7,307 nt of DNA. Source: Chlorobiales bacterium (GTDB lineage Bacteria > Bacteroidota > Chlorobiia > Chlorobiales > Chlorobiaceae). The notes under the pieces were generated by a model that was not told where the DNA came from, did no database searches, and saw nothing but the letters and a program-made list of their open reading frames with translations. The stretch is taken from positions 1-7,307 of the forward strand of contig JAKSDC010000015.1 in assembly GCA_022360275.1 (NCBI GenBank). Reading direction: 5' to 3'. Within the stretch, counting starts at the first letter, position 1, and every line of letters begins with the position of its first letter. Below, piece after piece: positions 1 to 7,220 of the stretch. The position numbers were made by a program, and so were the translations under genes.

Positions 1-789
1 CCCGAGCAGAAGAAAATCGCGCACATCCTTTCGACGGTGCAGCGGGCGATCGAAGCGCAGGAGCGGATCATTCAAACCACCACCGAGCTGAAAAAGGCCC
101 TCATGCACAAGCTCTTCACCGAAGGCCTCCATAACGAACCGCAGAAAGAAACCGAGATTGGGTTGGTGCCGAAGAGTTGGGAGGTAAATCGGGTTGATTC
201 TACCTTTGAAATTCAACAAGGAAAACAAGTCTCGAAGAAGAATCGAGAGGGGACCAATCAGAAACCGTTTCTCCGGACTAAAAACGTTTTCTGGAATAGG
301 CTTGACCTGACTGACCTCGATGAAATGAACTTCTCGGACGTCGAGGAGAAGCGACTAGAATTACGCCTCGGAGATCTTCTTACGTGCGAGGGTGGAGATA
401 TTGGCCGAACGGCGATGTGGAATGGTGAGGTCCAAAATTGCTATTACCAAAACCACCTTCATCGACTGCGATCCAAGAATGGAAAAGTAGACCCACAGTT
501 CGCAGTCTATTGGTTTTGGTATGCGTTCAATGAAGCCAACTTATACTTCGGACGCGGCAACATCACGACAATACCTAATTTATCTCGATCTAAGCTCGCA
601 GAGCTACCAATGGCATTACCCTCGCGCACTGAGCAAATAGAGATTGTTACTTTTCTTGATACAGTCAGCGATAGATCATCAACAGCAGAGAGAAAGAAAA
701 CACAGCTCGAAGATCTTTTCCGCACAATTCTTCACGTACTGATGACTGCGAAGATTAGAGTAGGACATATACCCGACAAAACTGGATGA
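1..789 (+). CDS. hsdS: Type I restriction-modification specificity subunit HsdS (5'-truncated by window edge)
   Basis: The frame is open from base 1, giving 262 visible residues; the true start and TRD1 lie upstream. HsdS is the DNA-recognition subunit that directs HsdM methylation and HsdR cleavage. Visible residues 1-43 are the central conserved region, a long helix that starts PEQKKIAHILSTV and ends in LMHKLFTEGL. TRD2 follows at about 50-200, opening with the typical EIGLVPKSWEV. The distal conserved region repeats the pattern (TEQIEIVTFLD, then LEDLFRTILHVLMTAKIRV), so the two half-repeats of a classical HsdS are clear. A GTG at base 37 could be miscalled as the start, but the conserved helix runs through it, so this is not a short gene. 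G+C falls sharply near base 180, at the CR/TRD2 border. The stop overlaps the next start as ATGA. The recognised DNA sequence cannot be read from the protein. Confidence 0.95.
   Translation, partial: PEQKKIAHILSTVQRAIEAQERIIQTTTELKKALMHKLFTEGLHNEPQKETEIGLVPKSWEVNRVDSTFEIQQGKQVSKKNREGTNQKPFLRTKNVFWNRLDLTDLDEMNFSDVEEKRLELRLGDLLTCEGGDIGRTAMWNGEVQNCYYQNHLHRLRSKNGKVDPQFAVYWFWYAFNEANLYFGRGNITTIPNLSRSKLAELPMALPSRTEQIEIVTFLDTVSDRSSTAERKKTQLEDLFRTILHVLMTAKIRVGHIPDKTG
786..789 (+). promoter_or_regulatory. ATGA stop-start overlap coupling hsdS to the SIR2-APAZ gene
   Basis: The start ATG of the SIR2-APAZ gene shares bases with the TGA stop of hsdS. No convincing Shine-Dalgarno stands at 5-10 nt before it; the nearest purine-rich stretch, around 757-765, is too far away. 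Initiation by terminating hsdS ribosomes is therefore the likely mode, tying the level of the NADase to HsdS. A second in-frame ATG at 813 also lacks a good ribosome site, so the overlap start is preferred. This is inferred from layout only. Confidence 0.6.
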
Positions 790-2564
790 CGAGTTCCGAT
801 CAAAATCAGAAAATGAGCGAGTTTATTTCGCATTATGTGCAGAATGCCCCTCAATTTATGTGGTTTCTGGGGGCAGGAACATCACGGACTGCTGGAATGC
901 CAACTGCCAGCGATATTACTTGGGATCTGAAGCGTCGTTATTATTGCCTTCAGGAAAATCAGGATATCAGGTCTCATGACCTAAATAACAAAGCTGTTAA
1001 AGATCGGATTCAGAGGTATTTAGACAGCCAAGGCTTCCCTGCACTATGGAGTGCAGAAGAGTATTCGTTCTATTTTGAACTGATATTTGGGAAAGATTAC
1101 GCTGCGCAACAGAAATATCTGGTATCGAAGTTATCGCCCCAAAACATTTCCTTGAACATAGGTCATCGTGCTCTCGCTGCGTTGATTGATTTGGGCTTGA
1201 CAAGGATGGTATTTACAACCAACTTTGATGAAGTGCTTGAAGTTGCATTTTCAAACGTAGCGGAGAAAAGCCTTACTGCCTATCATCTGGAAGGTTCATA
1301 TGCTGCACTTGAAGCTTTGAACAGAGAAAACTTCCCAATCTACTGCAAGCTTCATGGTGACTTTCGGTATCAAAGCATCAAGAATCTTTCGGGGGACTTG
1401 CGCGACAATGATAAACAGATTGAAAAGTGCTTCTTGGCAGCAAGTAATCGATACGGAATGGTCGTTAGCGGATACAGCGGACGTGACAAAAACGTGATGG
1501 CGATGTTTCACTCCGCACTTGAACAATCGAATCCCTTTCCTCAAGGGCTTTATTGGACGACGACCTCATTTTCAGCTGTTTCCGATCATGTTCGCGACTT
1601 GGTAGCTTATGCTCTGGACAAGAATGTGAGAGCTGAGATCATTGAAACAGGAACGTTTGACATCATGTTATCGAAAATCTGGAGGCAGGTGCCATCCCGA
1701 AGCGATAAGCTTGATGCGAGAGTTCGAACAGCTGAGGCAAAACCAGTATGTATTCCACGTTCTCAAATAGGAATAAAACATCCGATTTTAAGGATGAATG
1801 CTCTGCAAATTTGTGAAATTCCAGAGACTTGTGGATCGATTGAATTCAAACCCGCATTGAATTTTAACGAGTTGAATGAAATAAAACGAAGCTCTCGACC
1901 GAACGCAATCATCACATGTGCTGAAAAAACTTTGTTTTGGGGTAGTTCTGAAGAGGTCAGTAAATTATTTGCTACTGATCGCATTAAATCCATTTCATCT
2001 TATCCACTGTGCGAGATCATCCGCTCGAAACCTTATTCGACTTTTTTGCACTCGTTTATTGAGAATGCATTATCTGAAGCCTTGTGTTATGATAAGCCAT
2101 TGATGCTTCGTAAAAAAGGAAGGTTCTATTTTGCTGTTGTTGATCACGAAAAGATTGATGACCCACGACTTGACGCGCTGAAAAAAGCTGTTGGATTTGG
2201 AAACGCATCCAGTACTATTGTTGGAAACATTCCCGGCAGGGCAAATACGCTTTGGGCTGAGGCACTCGAAATGAAGGTTGAGCGCCGGGATGAAAAATGG
2301 TGGCTATTGATCGAACCAGATATTTGGGTATCTCCGCTTTCTGAAAGAAAAGAGGTTGTTGATTTCCTGGGCTATAAGAGATCGAAGCGTTACAACGTCC
2401 AAGCATTCAACATATTGAACGCCTGGATTGAACTGCTTTGTGGCTTTGTTGGACATGGTGAAAAAACCATTTTTGCAACATGTTATGGAAACACGGACTA
2501 TCCTGCGCAATTTAGCGTGAACACAAGGACTGCATACAGTCGAAGAAGAGGAGCAAGTGGATAA
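786..2564 (+). CDS. SIR2-APAZ protein, NADase effector subunit of a SPARSA-type short Argonaute system
   Basis: This 592-residue protein is the effector partner of the pAgo encoded next. The N-terminal SIR2 domain (about 20-300) carries FLGAGTS (27-33), the NAD-binding glycine loop; TTNFD (144-148), the counterpart of the sirtuin TQN-D motif; KLHGD (188-192) with the catalytic-type His190; and GYSGRD (229-234). All key positions are present, so an active NAD(P)+ hydrolase is expected. The rest (about 310-592) matches in place and size the APAZ region, which resembles the N/L1/L2 part of long Argonautes and clamps onto the MID-PIWI partner. I saw no individual diagnostic motif there, so APAZ is assigned by architecture and context. 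In characterised SPARSA systems, guide-directed target binding triggers NAD(P)+ depletion and cell death. There is no signal peptide or membrane segment, so it is cytosolic. The gene overlaps pago by 8 nt. It is AT-richer than hsdR (21 G+C of 60 at 2041-2100), suggesting separate origin. Confidence 0.92.
   Translation: MTSSDQNQKMSEFISHYVQNAPQFMWFLGAGTSRTAGMPTASDITWDLKRRYYCLQENQDIRSHDLNNKAVKDRIQRYLDSQGFPALWSAEEYSFYFELIFGKDYAAQQKYLVSKLSPQNISLNIGHRALAALIDLGLTRMVFTTNFDEVLEVAFSNVAEKSLTAYHLEGSYAALEALNRENFPIYCKLHGDFRYQSIKNLSGDLRDNDKQIEKCFLAASNRYGMVVSGYSGRDKNVMAMFHSALEQSNPFPQGLYWTTTSFSAVSDHVRDLVAYALDKNVRAEIIETGTFDIMLSKIWRQVPSRSDKLDARVRTAEAKPVCIPRSQIGIKHPILRMNALQICEIPETCGSIEFKPALNFNELNEIKRSSRPNAIITCAEKTLFWGSSEEVSKLFATDRIKSISSYPLCEIIRSKPYSTFLHSFIENALSEALCYDKPLMLRKKGRFYFAVVDHEKIDDPRLDALKKAVGFGNASSTIVGNIPGRANTLWAEALEMKVERRDEKWWLLIEPDIWVSPLSERKEVVDFLGYKRSKRYNVQAFNILNAWIELLCGFVGHGEKTIFATCYGNTDYPAQFSVNTRTAYSRRRGASG
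2548..2553 (+). promoter_or_regulatory. Shine-Dalgarno GAGGAG deciding the GTG start of the short pAgo
   Basis: A purine run GAAGAAGAGGAG (2542-2553) lies inside the last codons of the SIR2-APAZ gene, directly before the GTG at 2557. The GAGGAG core leaves only 3 nt of spacing, and the upstream GAAGAAG gives about 8. No other start codon lies nearby in frame, and the conserved N-terminal segment of the family begins soon after, so this site fixes the GTG start and supports balanced production of the two partners. Confidence 0.65.
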
Positions 2565-3981
2565 TTTTTCTACTCAACTTTCTGGACATTTCGCTTTGCC
2601 GGAACCACTGCTCCTCTTTGCGAAAGGCCGAAGGGACTTGCATCCTCTTCGAGGATTGCTTGAAGCAGGGCCCTACGGAATTGACCTTGGCTTTCCTAAT
2701 CAATTGCGACTTGCATATTTAGCTCCAAGTGATTTGCTTCCCCGTCTCGACTCATTCCTATTGGAATTGTCGAAGCCAGCACAGCCGAAAGAAGCGTTGA
2801 ACTATTACCCAAAATATCCAGGGTTTGAACCGCTGTTCCAGATCCCTCTGGTTGCGCCTTCGGAGGGCCTTCGATGTTCGACAAGTACTGAATGTTCGAG
2901 GTTGGCACAATGCCGAAGCGGTCCTGACTTGGTTAATTCGATTCTCCACTCAATGGGTAGCCTCATACGCCAAAAGCAGTCGTTCGATGTGGTTGTTTTG
3001 TATTTGCCGAGTTCTTGGGCGAGATGCTTTGAGTATGAAGGTTTTAATCTACACGACTGCTTGAAAGCGAGATTAGCACCTCTGAATATTCCTGTTCAAA
3101 TTGTCAACGATGCTACATTCGAACGCCCTTGTCGAGCAAATGTTATGTGGGGAATTAGTGTTGCGCTTTATGCAAAAGCCGGCGGAATTCCTTGGAAGCT
3201 GACAGATTGTGATAAGGACGAGGCATATATTGGTCTAAGCTATGCAATCAAGAAACATTCAGACGGGAATGAATATTCGACCTGTTGTAGCCAAGTTTTT
3301 GATCCAGATGGAACTGGTTTCGAATTTGTGGCATATGATACCCGTGAATTTATCCTTGATCGGAAAGGGAATCCATATTTATCATACCAAGAGATGCAGG
3401 CTGTTTTATCTCGAAGTCTGCTCCTGTATCAGAACAGTCATAGTGGGCGAGTTCCAAAGAAGCTCTTTGTACACAAGACTTCGCATTTCACTGAAGATGA
3501 GATTCAAGGAGCCTATGATGCGATTGGGTCTAAGACTGAAATTGAACTAATTCAGATTATTCAGGGCAGTCGGTGGTATGGGCTGAAGCTTGACGGGCCA
3601 AAATCTTCACAGGACAAGCCTCATGCTGCTCCCTATCCAGTTGAGCGAGGTGTTTATCTGCCAATCAGTGACAATGAATGCCTACTATGGACTCAAGGGA
3701 GCGTTGCTAACATCAATCAAAAAAAATCCGATCAACCAGTTTTCAAGGAGGCTGCTTTAAAACCTCTTCCTCGTCCAATTATGCTTCGTCGGTTTTCGGG
3801 TGATGGTGGTTGGCACAGCACTTGTTATAGTGTTCTTGGCCTCACAAAAGTTGATTGGAATAACAATACTCTCTATAAAACTCTTCCTGCTACATTAGTT
3901 TATTCAAAGGTCTTCGCTGATGTTGTAAAATTCTCTCCGACCATCGCAAATGAAATCTATGATTACCGATTTTTCATGTAG
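2557..3981 (+). CDS. Short prokaryotic Argonaute (MID-PIWI, slicer-inactive), SPARSA guide-binding subunit
   Basis: At 474 residues this has the usual length of a short pAgo, which consists of MID and PIWI only. The N-terminal segment with RDLHPLRGLLEAGPYG (26-41) is typical of the family. The MID domain (about 140-210) contains HDCLK (166-170), IPVQ (178-181) and AK (206-207). His166, Lys170, Gln181 and Lys207 fit the 5'-phosphate pocket of a guide strand. In PIWI (about 220-474), active enzymes have Asp in YIG-D; here it is AYIGLS with Ser228. The later VH-D motif reads VHKTSHF (305-311), without Asp. The catalytic tetrad is therefore lost, as expected for short pAgos that sense rather than cut. 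The chain ends YDYRFFM, the aromatic C-terminus common in this group and placed near the guide 5' end. It is predicted to bind a small guide, find complementary invader nucleic acid and switch on the partner SIR2. The GTG start overlaps the upstream stop by 8 nt. Confidence 0.93.
   Translation: MDNFSTQLSGHFALPEPLLLFAKGRRDLHPLRGLLEAGPYGIDLGFPNQLRLAYLAPSDLLPRLDSFLLELSKPAQPKEALNYYPKYPGFEPLFQIPLVAPSEGLRCSTSTECSRLAQCRSGPDLVNSILHSMGSLIRQKQSFDVVVLYLPSSWARCFEYEGFNLHDCLKARLAPLNIPVQIVNDATFERPCRANVMWGISVALYAKAGGIPWKLTDCDKDEAYIGLSYAIKKHSDGNEYSTCCSQVFDPDGTGFEFVAYDTREFILDRKGNPYLSYQEMQAVLSRSLLLYQNSHSGRVPKKLFVHKTSHFTEDEIQGAYDAIGSKTEIELIQIIQGSRWYGLKLDGPKSSQDKPHAAPYPVERGVYLPISDNECLLWTQGSVANINQKKSDQPVFKEAALKPLPRPIMLRRFSGDGGWHSTCYSVLGLTKVDWNNNTLYKTLPATLVYSKVFADVVKFSPTIANEIYDYRFFM
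3851..3879 (+). promoter_or_regulatory. Candidate sigma70-type promoter inside the 3' end of the pAgo gene, facing hsdR
   Basis: TTGATT (3851-3856) and TATAAA (3874-3879) are separated by exactly 17 bases, matching 4/6 and 5/6 of the sigma70 consensus. Transcription would begin near 3886, about 110 bases before the hsdR start. It would let hsdR be made independently of the hsdS/SPARSA transcript. The region is AT-rich and coding, so a chance match is quite possible. Confidence 0.3.
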
Positions 3982-3995
3982 ACAGAACTTTTAAA

Positions 3996-6884
3996 ATGCA
4001 AACTCCCTCCGAACATAAAACCGTTCAATCCCGCATCCTCGCTTATGCCGAGGAAATCGGCTGGACCTTTGTCCCTCGTGAGGAGGCTGAGAAACGGAGG
4101 AGTGGAAGTTTGTCCCTTTTCTTCGACGACTTGCTCGGCGCCAAGGTTCGGGAGTTCAATCCCCGATATGCTGAAGCCGAGGGGGCGTTGCTTGGGCAGT
4201 TCCGGCATTTTCATGCTGACATTTATGGTAACAGGGATTTTGTGGAGCGTCTACGCAACCGTGGCAAGTTCTTTGACCATGAGGAGAATCGCGAGCGGGA
4301 CCTGATCCTCATTGATTACGACGATCCTTCGAGAAATGTGTACGAAGTCACCGAGGAGTGGGCATTTCACAACGGACACTACGGCACGCGGGAGGACATT
4401 GTTTTTCTCATCAACGGTATACCAGTACTGGTGATCGAGTGTAAAAACGCGAGCAAGGACGAAGCCATTGCCTTGGGGATCGACCAGATCCGCCGTTACC
4501 ATCGAGAAACTCCCGAGCTCTTCGTGCCGCAGCAGGTCTTCACCGCTACCGATGCCATCGGTTTCTCTTACGGAGTGAGCTGGAACACGGTGCGCCGGAA
4601 TATTTTTGAGTGGAAGGATGAGGAAATCGGCAAGCTAGAGGCAAAGGTAAAGAGCTTTTGTTCCATCCCCCAGGTACTGTCATTTCTGAAGGAGTATATC
4701 GTCTTTGCCGAAAAGGACGAAGAGCTGAACAAGTACATTCTGCGCCAGCACCAGACCAGCGCGGTGGAGGCCTGCGTCAACCGTGCATTCGATCCTCTAC
4801 GATCCCGTGGCCTTGTCTGGCACACACAGGGCAGCGGCAAGACCTTCACCATGATCAAGGCTGCTGAAAAACTTTTCCGTGCACCCGAAGCGGACAAGCC
4901 GACCATCCTTCTGATGATCGACCGGAACGAGCTGGAAGACCAGATGCTCAAGAACCTTGCCGCACTCGACCTTAAGAATCTTGAGCATGCAACCAGCATC
5001 GCAAGGCTCAACAAGCTCCTGAAAGATGACTACCGCGGTATCATTGTGACGATGATCCACAAGTTCCGCGATATGCCTGCCGATATCAACACACGGTCGA
5101 ACATTTTTGTACTGATCGACGAGGCTCACCGAACCACGGGCGGCGATCTCGGCAATTACCTTATGGCCGGACTGCCCAATGCCACTTTTATCGGTTATAC
5201 CGGTACGCCGGTTGATAAAACCGTCTACGGTAGAGGCACCTTCAAAACCTTCGGATGTGAAGATGACGCAGGGTATCTCCACAAGTACTCCATTGCCGAC
5301 AGCATCGAGGACGGTACAACATTGCCGCTCTACTACCAGCTTGCCCCGAACGACATGCTCGTTCCGCACGAAACGCTGGACGAGGAGTTTCTCTCCCTTG
5401 CCGAAGCCGAAGGAGTTGCCGATATCGACGAACTGAACAAGATCCTCGACCGTGCAGTGAACCTGAAAAACTTTCTGAAAGGGAAGCAGCGGATCGAGAA
5501 AGTAGCGCAGTTCGTAGCCGGTCATTACCTTACCAATGTCGAACCGCTTGGTTACAAGGCTTTCCTTGTTGGTGTAGACCGCGAAGCCTGCGCTCTTTAC
5601 AAGCAAGCGCTCGACGGATTCCTGCCATCCGATTATTCCAGGGTTGTCTACACCGGCAATAACAACGACTCAGCCCTGCTCAAGAAATTCCACCTTGACC
5701 AGAAAAAAGAGCGGGAGATTCGCAAGAGCTTCGGTAAGCTCGCCGAGCAGCCGAAGATTCTCATTGTTACCGAAAAACTGCTCACCGGATTCGACGCACC
5801 GTTGCTCTATGCCATGTATCTCGACAAACCGATGCGCGACCATACCCTCCTGCAGGCCATCGCACGGGTCAACCGACCTTATGAAAACGAAGTCCAGGAG
5901 ATGGTCAAGCCTCATGGTTTCGTGCTTGATTTTGTCGGCATCTTTGACAAACTCGAAAAAGCGCTTGCCTTCGACAGCAAGGAGATCAACGCTATTGTCA
6001 AAGACATCAAGCTCCTGAAGATGCTCTTTAAAAACAAGATGGAAAACATCGCACCGGACTACCTTCGCCTGATAGAGAGTAACTTCAACGACAAGGATAT
6101 CGACAACCTTATCGAACACTTTCGTGATCCCGAACGGCGAAAAGCATTTTTCAAGGAATACAAGGAGATCGAAATGCTCTATGAGATCATCTCACCGGAT
6201 GCATTTCTTCGACCATACATCGACAGCTATGCGACGCTTTCTTCTGCCTACGATATTGTCCGCAAAGCTTATGCGAAACGTATACAGGTCGATCGCGATT
6301 TTCAGCGTAAAACCAACATGCTGGTCCAGGAGCACATCGGCACCTATGGCGTCGGGGAGGTCCAGGATGTTGTTAAAATCGATTCGAACACTATCGACAT
6401 CATCAATACGCAATCTGGCGGAGATGCAACGAAGGTAATCAATCTCATCAAGAGCATCGAGAGAATTGCAGAGGAACAAAGTGATGATCCGTTCCTTATC
6501 GCTATGGCTGCAAGGGCACAGGCCGTACAGGAAAAATTCGAGAACCGCCAGCCAACAACGTCCGAAGCCCTCGAAAAATTGATGCAGGAGATCGAAACCA
6601 ACGAAGAACGAAAACGGGAACAGGCCGAAAAAGGATTCGATGGCCTGACCTTTTTCGTCTATCGTACCCTGCTCGATGAAAAAATTGAAAATGCAGAAGA
6701 GGTAAGCCGTCAGATCAGGACTGCGTTCGCGGAATATCCGAACTGGCTGAAAAGCGAAAAGTCAATGCGTGAGCTTCGAAAAAAAATCACGTTTACCATC
6801 TTCGCTCAATCAGACGACCTCGACCGGGTAACGGGAATTGTTGACTACCTGTTCCAACTCCTGGAACGGGCAAACCGTATTTGA
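3996..6884 (+). CDS. hsdR: Type I restriction endonuclease subunit HsdR
   Basis: This complete 962-residue motor-nuclease subunit works with HsdM and HsdS to translocate and cut unmodified DNA. The N-terminal nuclease shows Asp134 (in REDIVFLING), IECK (147-150, Glu148 and Lys150) and a Q-x3-Y element at Gln164/Tyr168, the PD-(D/E)xK arrangement of type I R subunits. The SF2 motor follows: TQGSGKT (277-283, Walker A), IDEAH (374-378, Walker B), TGTP (402-405), a motif V-like TEKLLTGFDAP (592-602) and QAIARVNRP (620-628, motif VI arginines). Residues from about 660 on form the helical C-terminal part that docks on the methylase. No motif is broken. It starts 14 nt after the pAgo stop with no clear Shine-Dalgarno. 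G+C rises to over 50% just after the start, unlike the upstream pair. The ATG at 3996 is the first reasonable start. Confidence 0.97.
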   Translation: MQTPSEHKTVQSRILAYAEEIGWTFVPREEAEKRRSGSLSLFFDDLLGAKVREFNPRYAEAEGALLGQFRHFHADIYGNRDFVERLRNRGKFFDHEENRERDLILIDYDDPSRNVYEVTEEWAFHNGHYGTREDIVFLINGIPVLVIECKNASKDEAIALGIDQIRRYHRETPELFVPQQVFTATDAIGFSYGVSWNTVRRNIFEWKDEEIGKLEAKVKSFCSIPQVLSFLKEYIVFAEKDEELNKYILRQHQTSAVEACVNRAFDPLRSRGLVWHTQGSGKTFTMIKAAEKLFRAPEADKPTILLMIDRNELEDQMLKNLAALDLKNLEHATSIARLNKLLKDDYRGIIVTMIHKFRDMPADINTRSNIFVLIDEAHRTTGGDLGNYLMAGLPNATFIGYTGTPVDKTVYGRGTFKTFGCEDDAGYLHKYSIADSIEDGTTLPLYYQLAPNDMLVPHETLDEEFLSLAEAEGVADIDELNKILDRAVNLKNFLKGKQRIEKVAQFVAGHYLTNVEPLGYKAFLVGVDREACALYKQALDGFLPSDYSRVVYTGNNNDSALLKKFHLDQKKEREIRKSFGKLAEQPKILIVTEKLLTGFDAPLLYAMYLDKPMRDHTLLQAIARVNRPYENEVQEMVKPHGFVLDFVGIFDKLEKALAFDSKEINAIVKDIKLLKMLFKNKMENIAPDYLRLIESNFNDKDIDNLIEHFRDPERRKAFFKEYKEIEMLYEIISPDAFLRPYIDSYATLSSAYDIVRKAYAKRIQVDRDFQRKTNMLVQEHIGTYGVGEVQDVVKIDSNTIDIINTQSGGDATKVINLIKSIERIAEEQSDDPFLIAMAARAQAVQEKFENRQPTTSEALEKLMQEIETNEERKREQAEKGFDGLTFFVYRTLLDEKIENAEEVSRQIRTAFAEYPNWLKSEKSMRELRKKITFTIFAQSDDLDRVTGIVDYLFQLLERANRI

Positions 6885-6887
6885 ATC

Positions 6888-7211
6888 ATGACTGCCGAAA
6901 ACCCGAAAACCAGATTCAAGCAGCGCGTCCGCGAGTGGGCTGAAAAGCTCGATGTCCGGGTAGTATGGCTAGGTGTCCGGCCCATGAAAAATAAATGGGC
7001 TTCCTGCTCCACCGAAGGTCGTCTGAATTTCAATGCCGAGTTGCTCGATATGGACGAACGGGTCTGGGATTACGTAATCGTCCATGAACTGCTGCACTTC
7101 TTTATACCCAATCATGGAATCCTCTGGAAAAGCCTGATGCGAGCGCATCTGGGCGAGTATGAACCGCATGAAGCGGAGTTAAAGAGATCATTGCAGAAAA
7201 ACACGCGGTAA
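6888..7211 (+). CDS. Small YgjP-like (DUF45/COG1451) zinc metallopeptidase-fold protein linked to hsdR
   Basis: This 107-residue protein contains DYVIVHELLHFFIPNH (61-76): a HExxH zinc motif (His66, Glu67, His70) with a third ligand candidate, His76, and the following Trp80. Before it comes RPMKNKWASC, then RLNFNAELL, matching the family signature in which a rWGSC-type segment and an N-x-x-L strand precede the zinc helix; the usual Gly after Trp is Ala here. Full-length YgjP-type proteins are about twice as long, so this is essentially the catalytic half alone. It begins 3 nt after the hsdR stop and is surely co-transcribed. Such small proteins are recurrent neighbours of type I hsdR genes, but their role is unproven; proteolytic control of a subunit or a maturation role are guesses. 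There is no signal peptide, so it is cytosolic. Confidence 0.85.
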   Translation: MTAENPKTRFKQRVREWAEKLDVRVVWLGVRPMKNKWASCSTEGRLNFNAELLDMDERVWDYVIVHELLHFFIPNHGILWKSLMRAHLGEYEPHEAELKRSLQKNTR

Positions 7212-7220
7212 AAAACGTAA

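Larger units (their letters stand above)
180..4015 (+). other. Low-G+C segment spanning hsdS TRD2 and the Argonaute pair (putative exchanged cassette)
   Basis: Hand counts of single 60-base rows give G+C of 37/60 at 1-60, 32/60 at 121-180, 23/60 at 181-240, 26/60 at 541-600, 21/60 at 2041-2100, 20/60 at 3961-4020 and 35/60 at 4021-4080. The shift begins where TRD2 begins and ends within the first codons of hsdR. No direct or inverted terminal repeats, integrase or transposase were seen at the edges, so homologous exchange through the flanking conserved hsd sequences is more likely than insertion by a mobile element. The borders are approximate. Confidence 0.45.

Noticed and set aside
644..760. 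Possible promoter for the SIR2-APAZ gene inside hsdS (TTGTTA, TTGATA and similar near 644-661, TTCACG at 731)
   Set aside because: No acceptable -10 element was found at 16-18 bases from any of these; matches such as TCAACA or ATTAGA are too poor.
37..789. A short stand-alone hsdS starting at GTG 37
   Set aside because: The frame is open from base 1 and the conserved HsdS helix (PEQKKIAHIL...) precedes the GTG, so the gene simply continues from outside the window.
170..4020. Mobile-element ends or attachment sites around the Argonaute cassette
   Set aside because: No matching direct or inverted repeats, integrase or transposase fragments were seen at either compositional border.
4797..5606. 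269-codon open frame on the - strand
   Set aside because: It lies wholly within the conserved SF2 motor region of hsdR, on the opposite strand. Its translation shows no recognisable motif, and the + strand protein has all its helicase motifs there.
5670..6119. 149-codon - strand frame and a 148-codon - strand frame at 4568-5014
   Set aside because: Both are antisense shadows of hsdR with no ribosome site or family signature; open antisense frames are common in this codon usage.
7212..7220. Transcription terminator between the convergent genes
   Set aside because: Only 9 bp separate the stops, and I see no inverted repeat with a T or A tract long enough to form a hairpin terminator.
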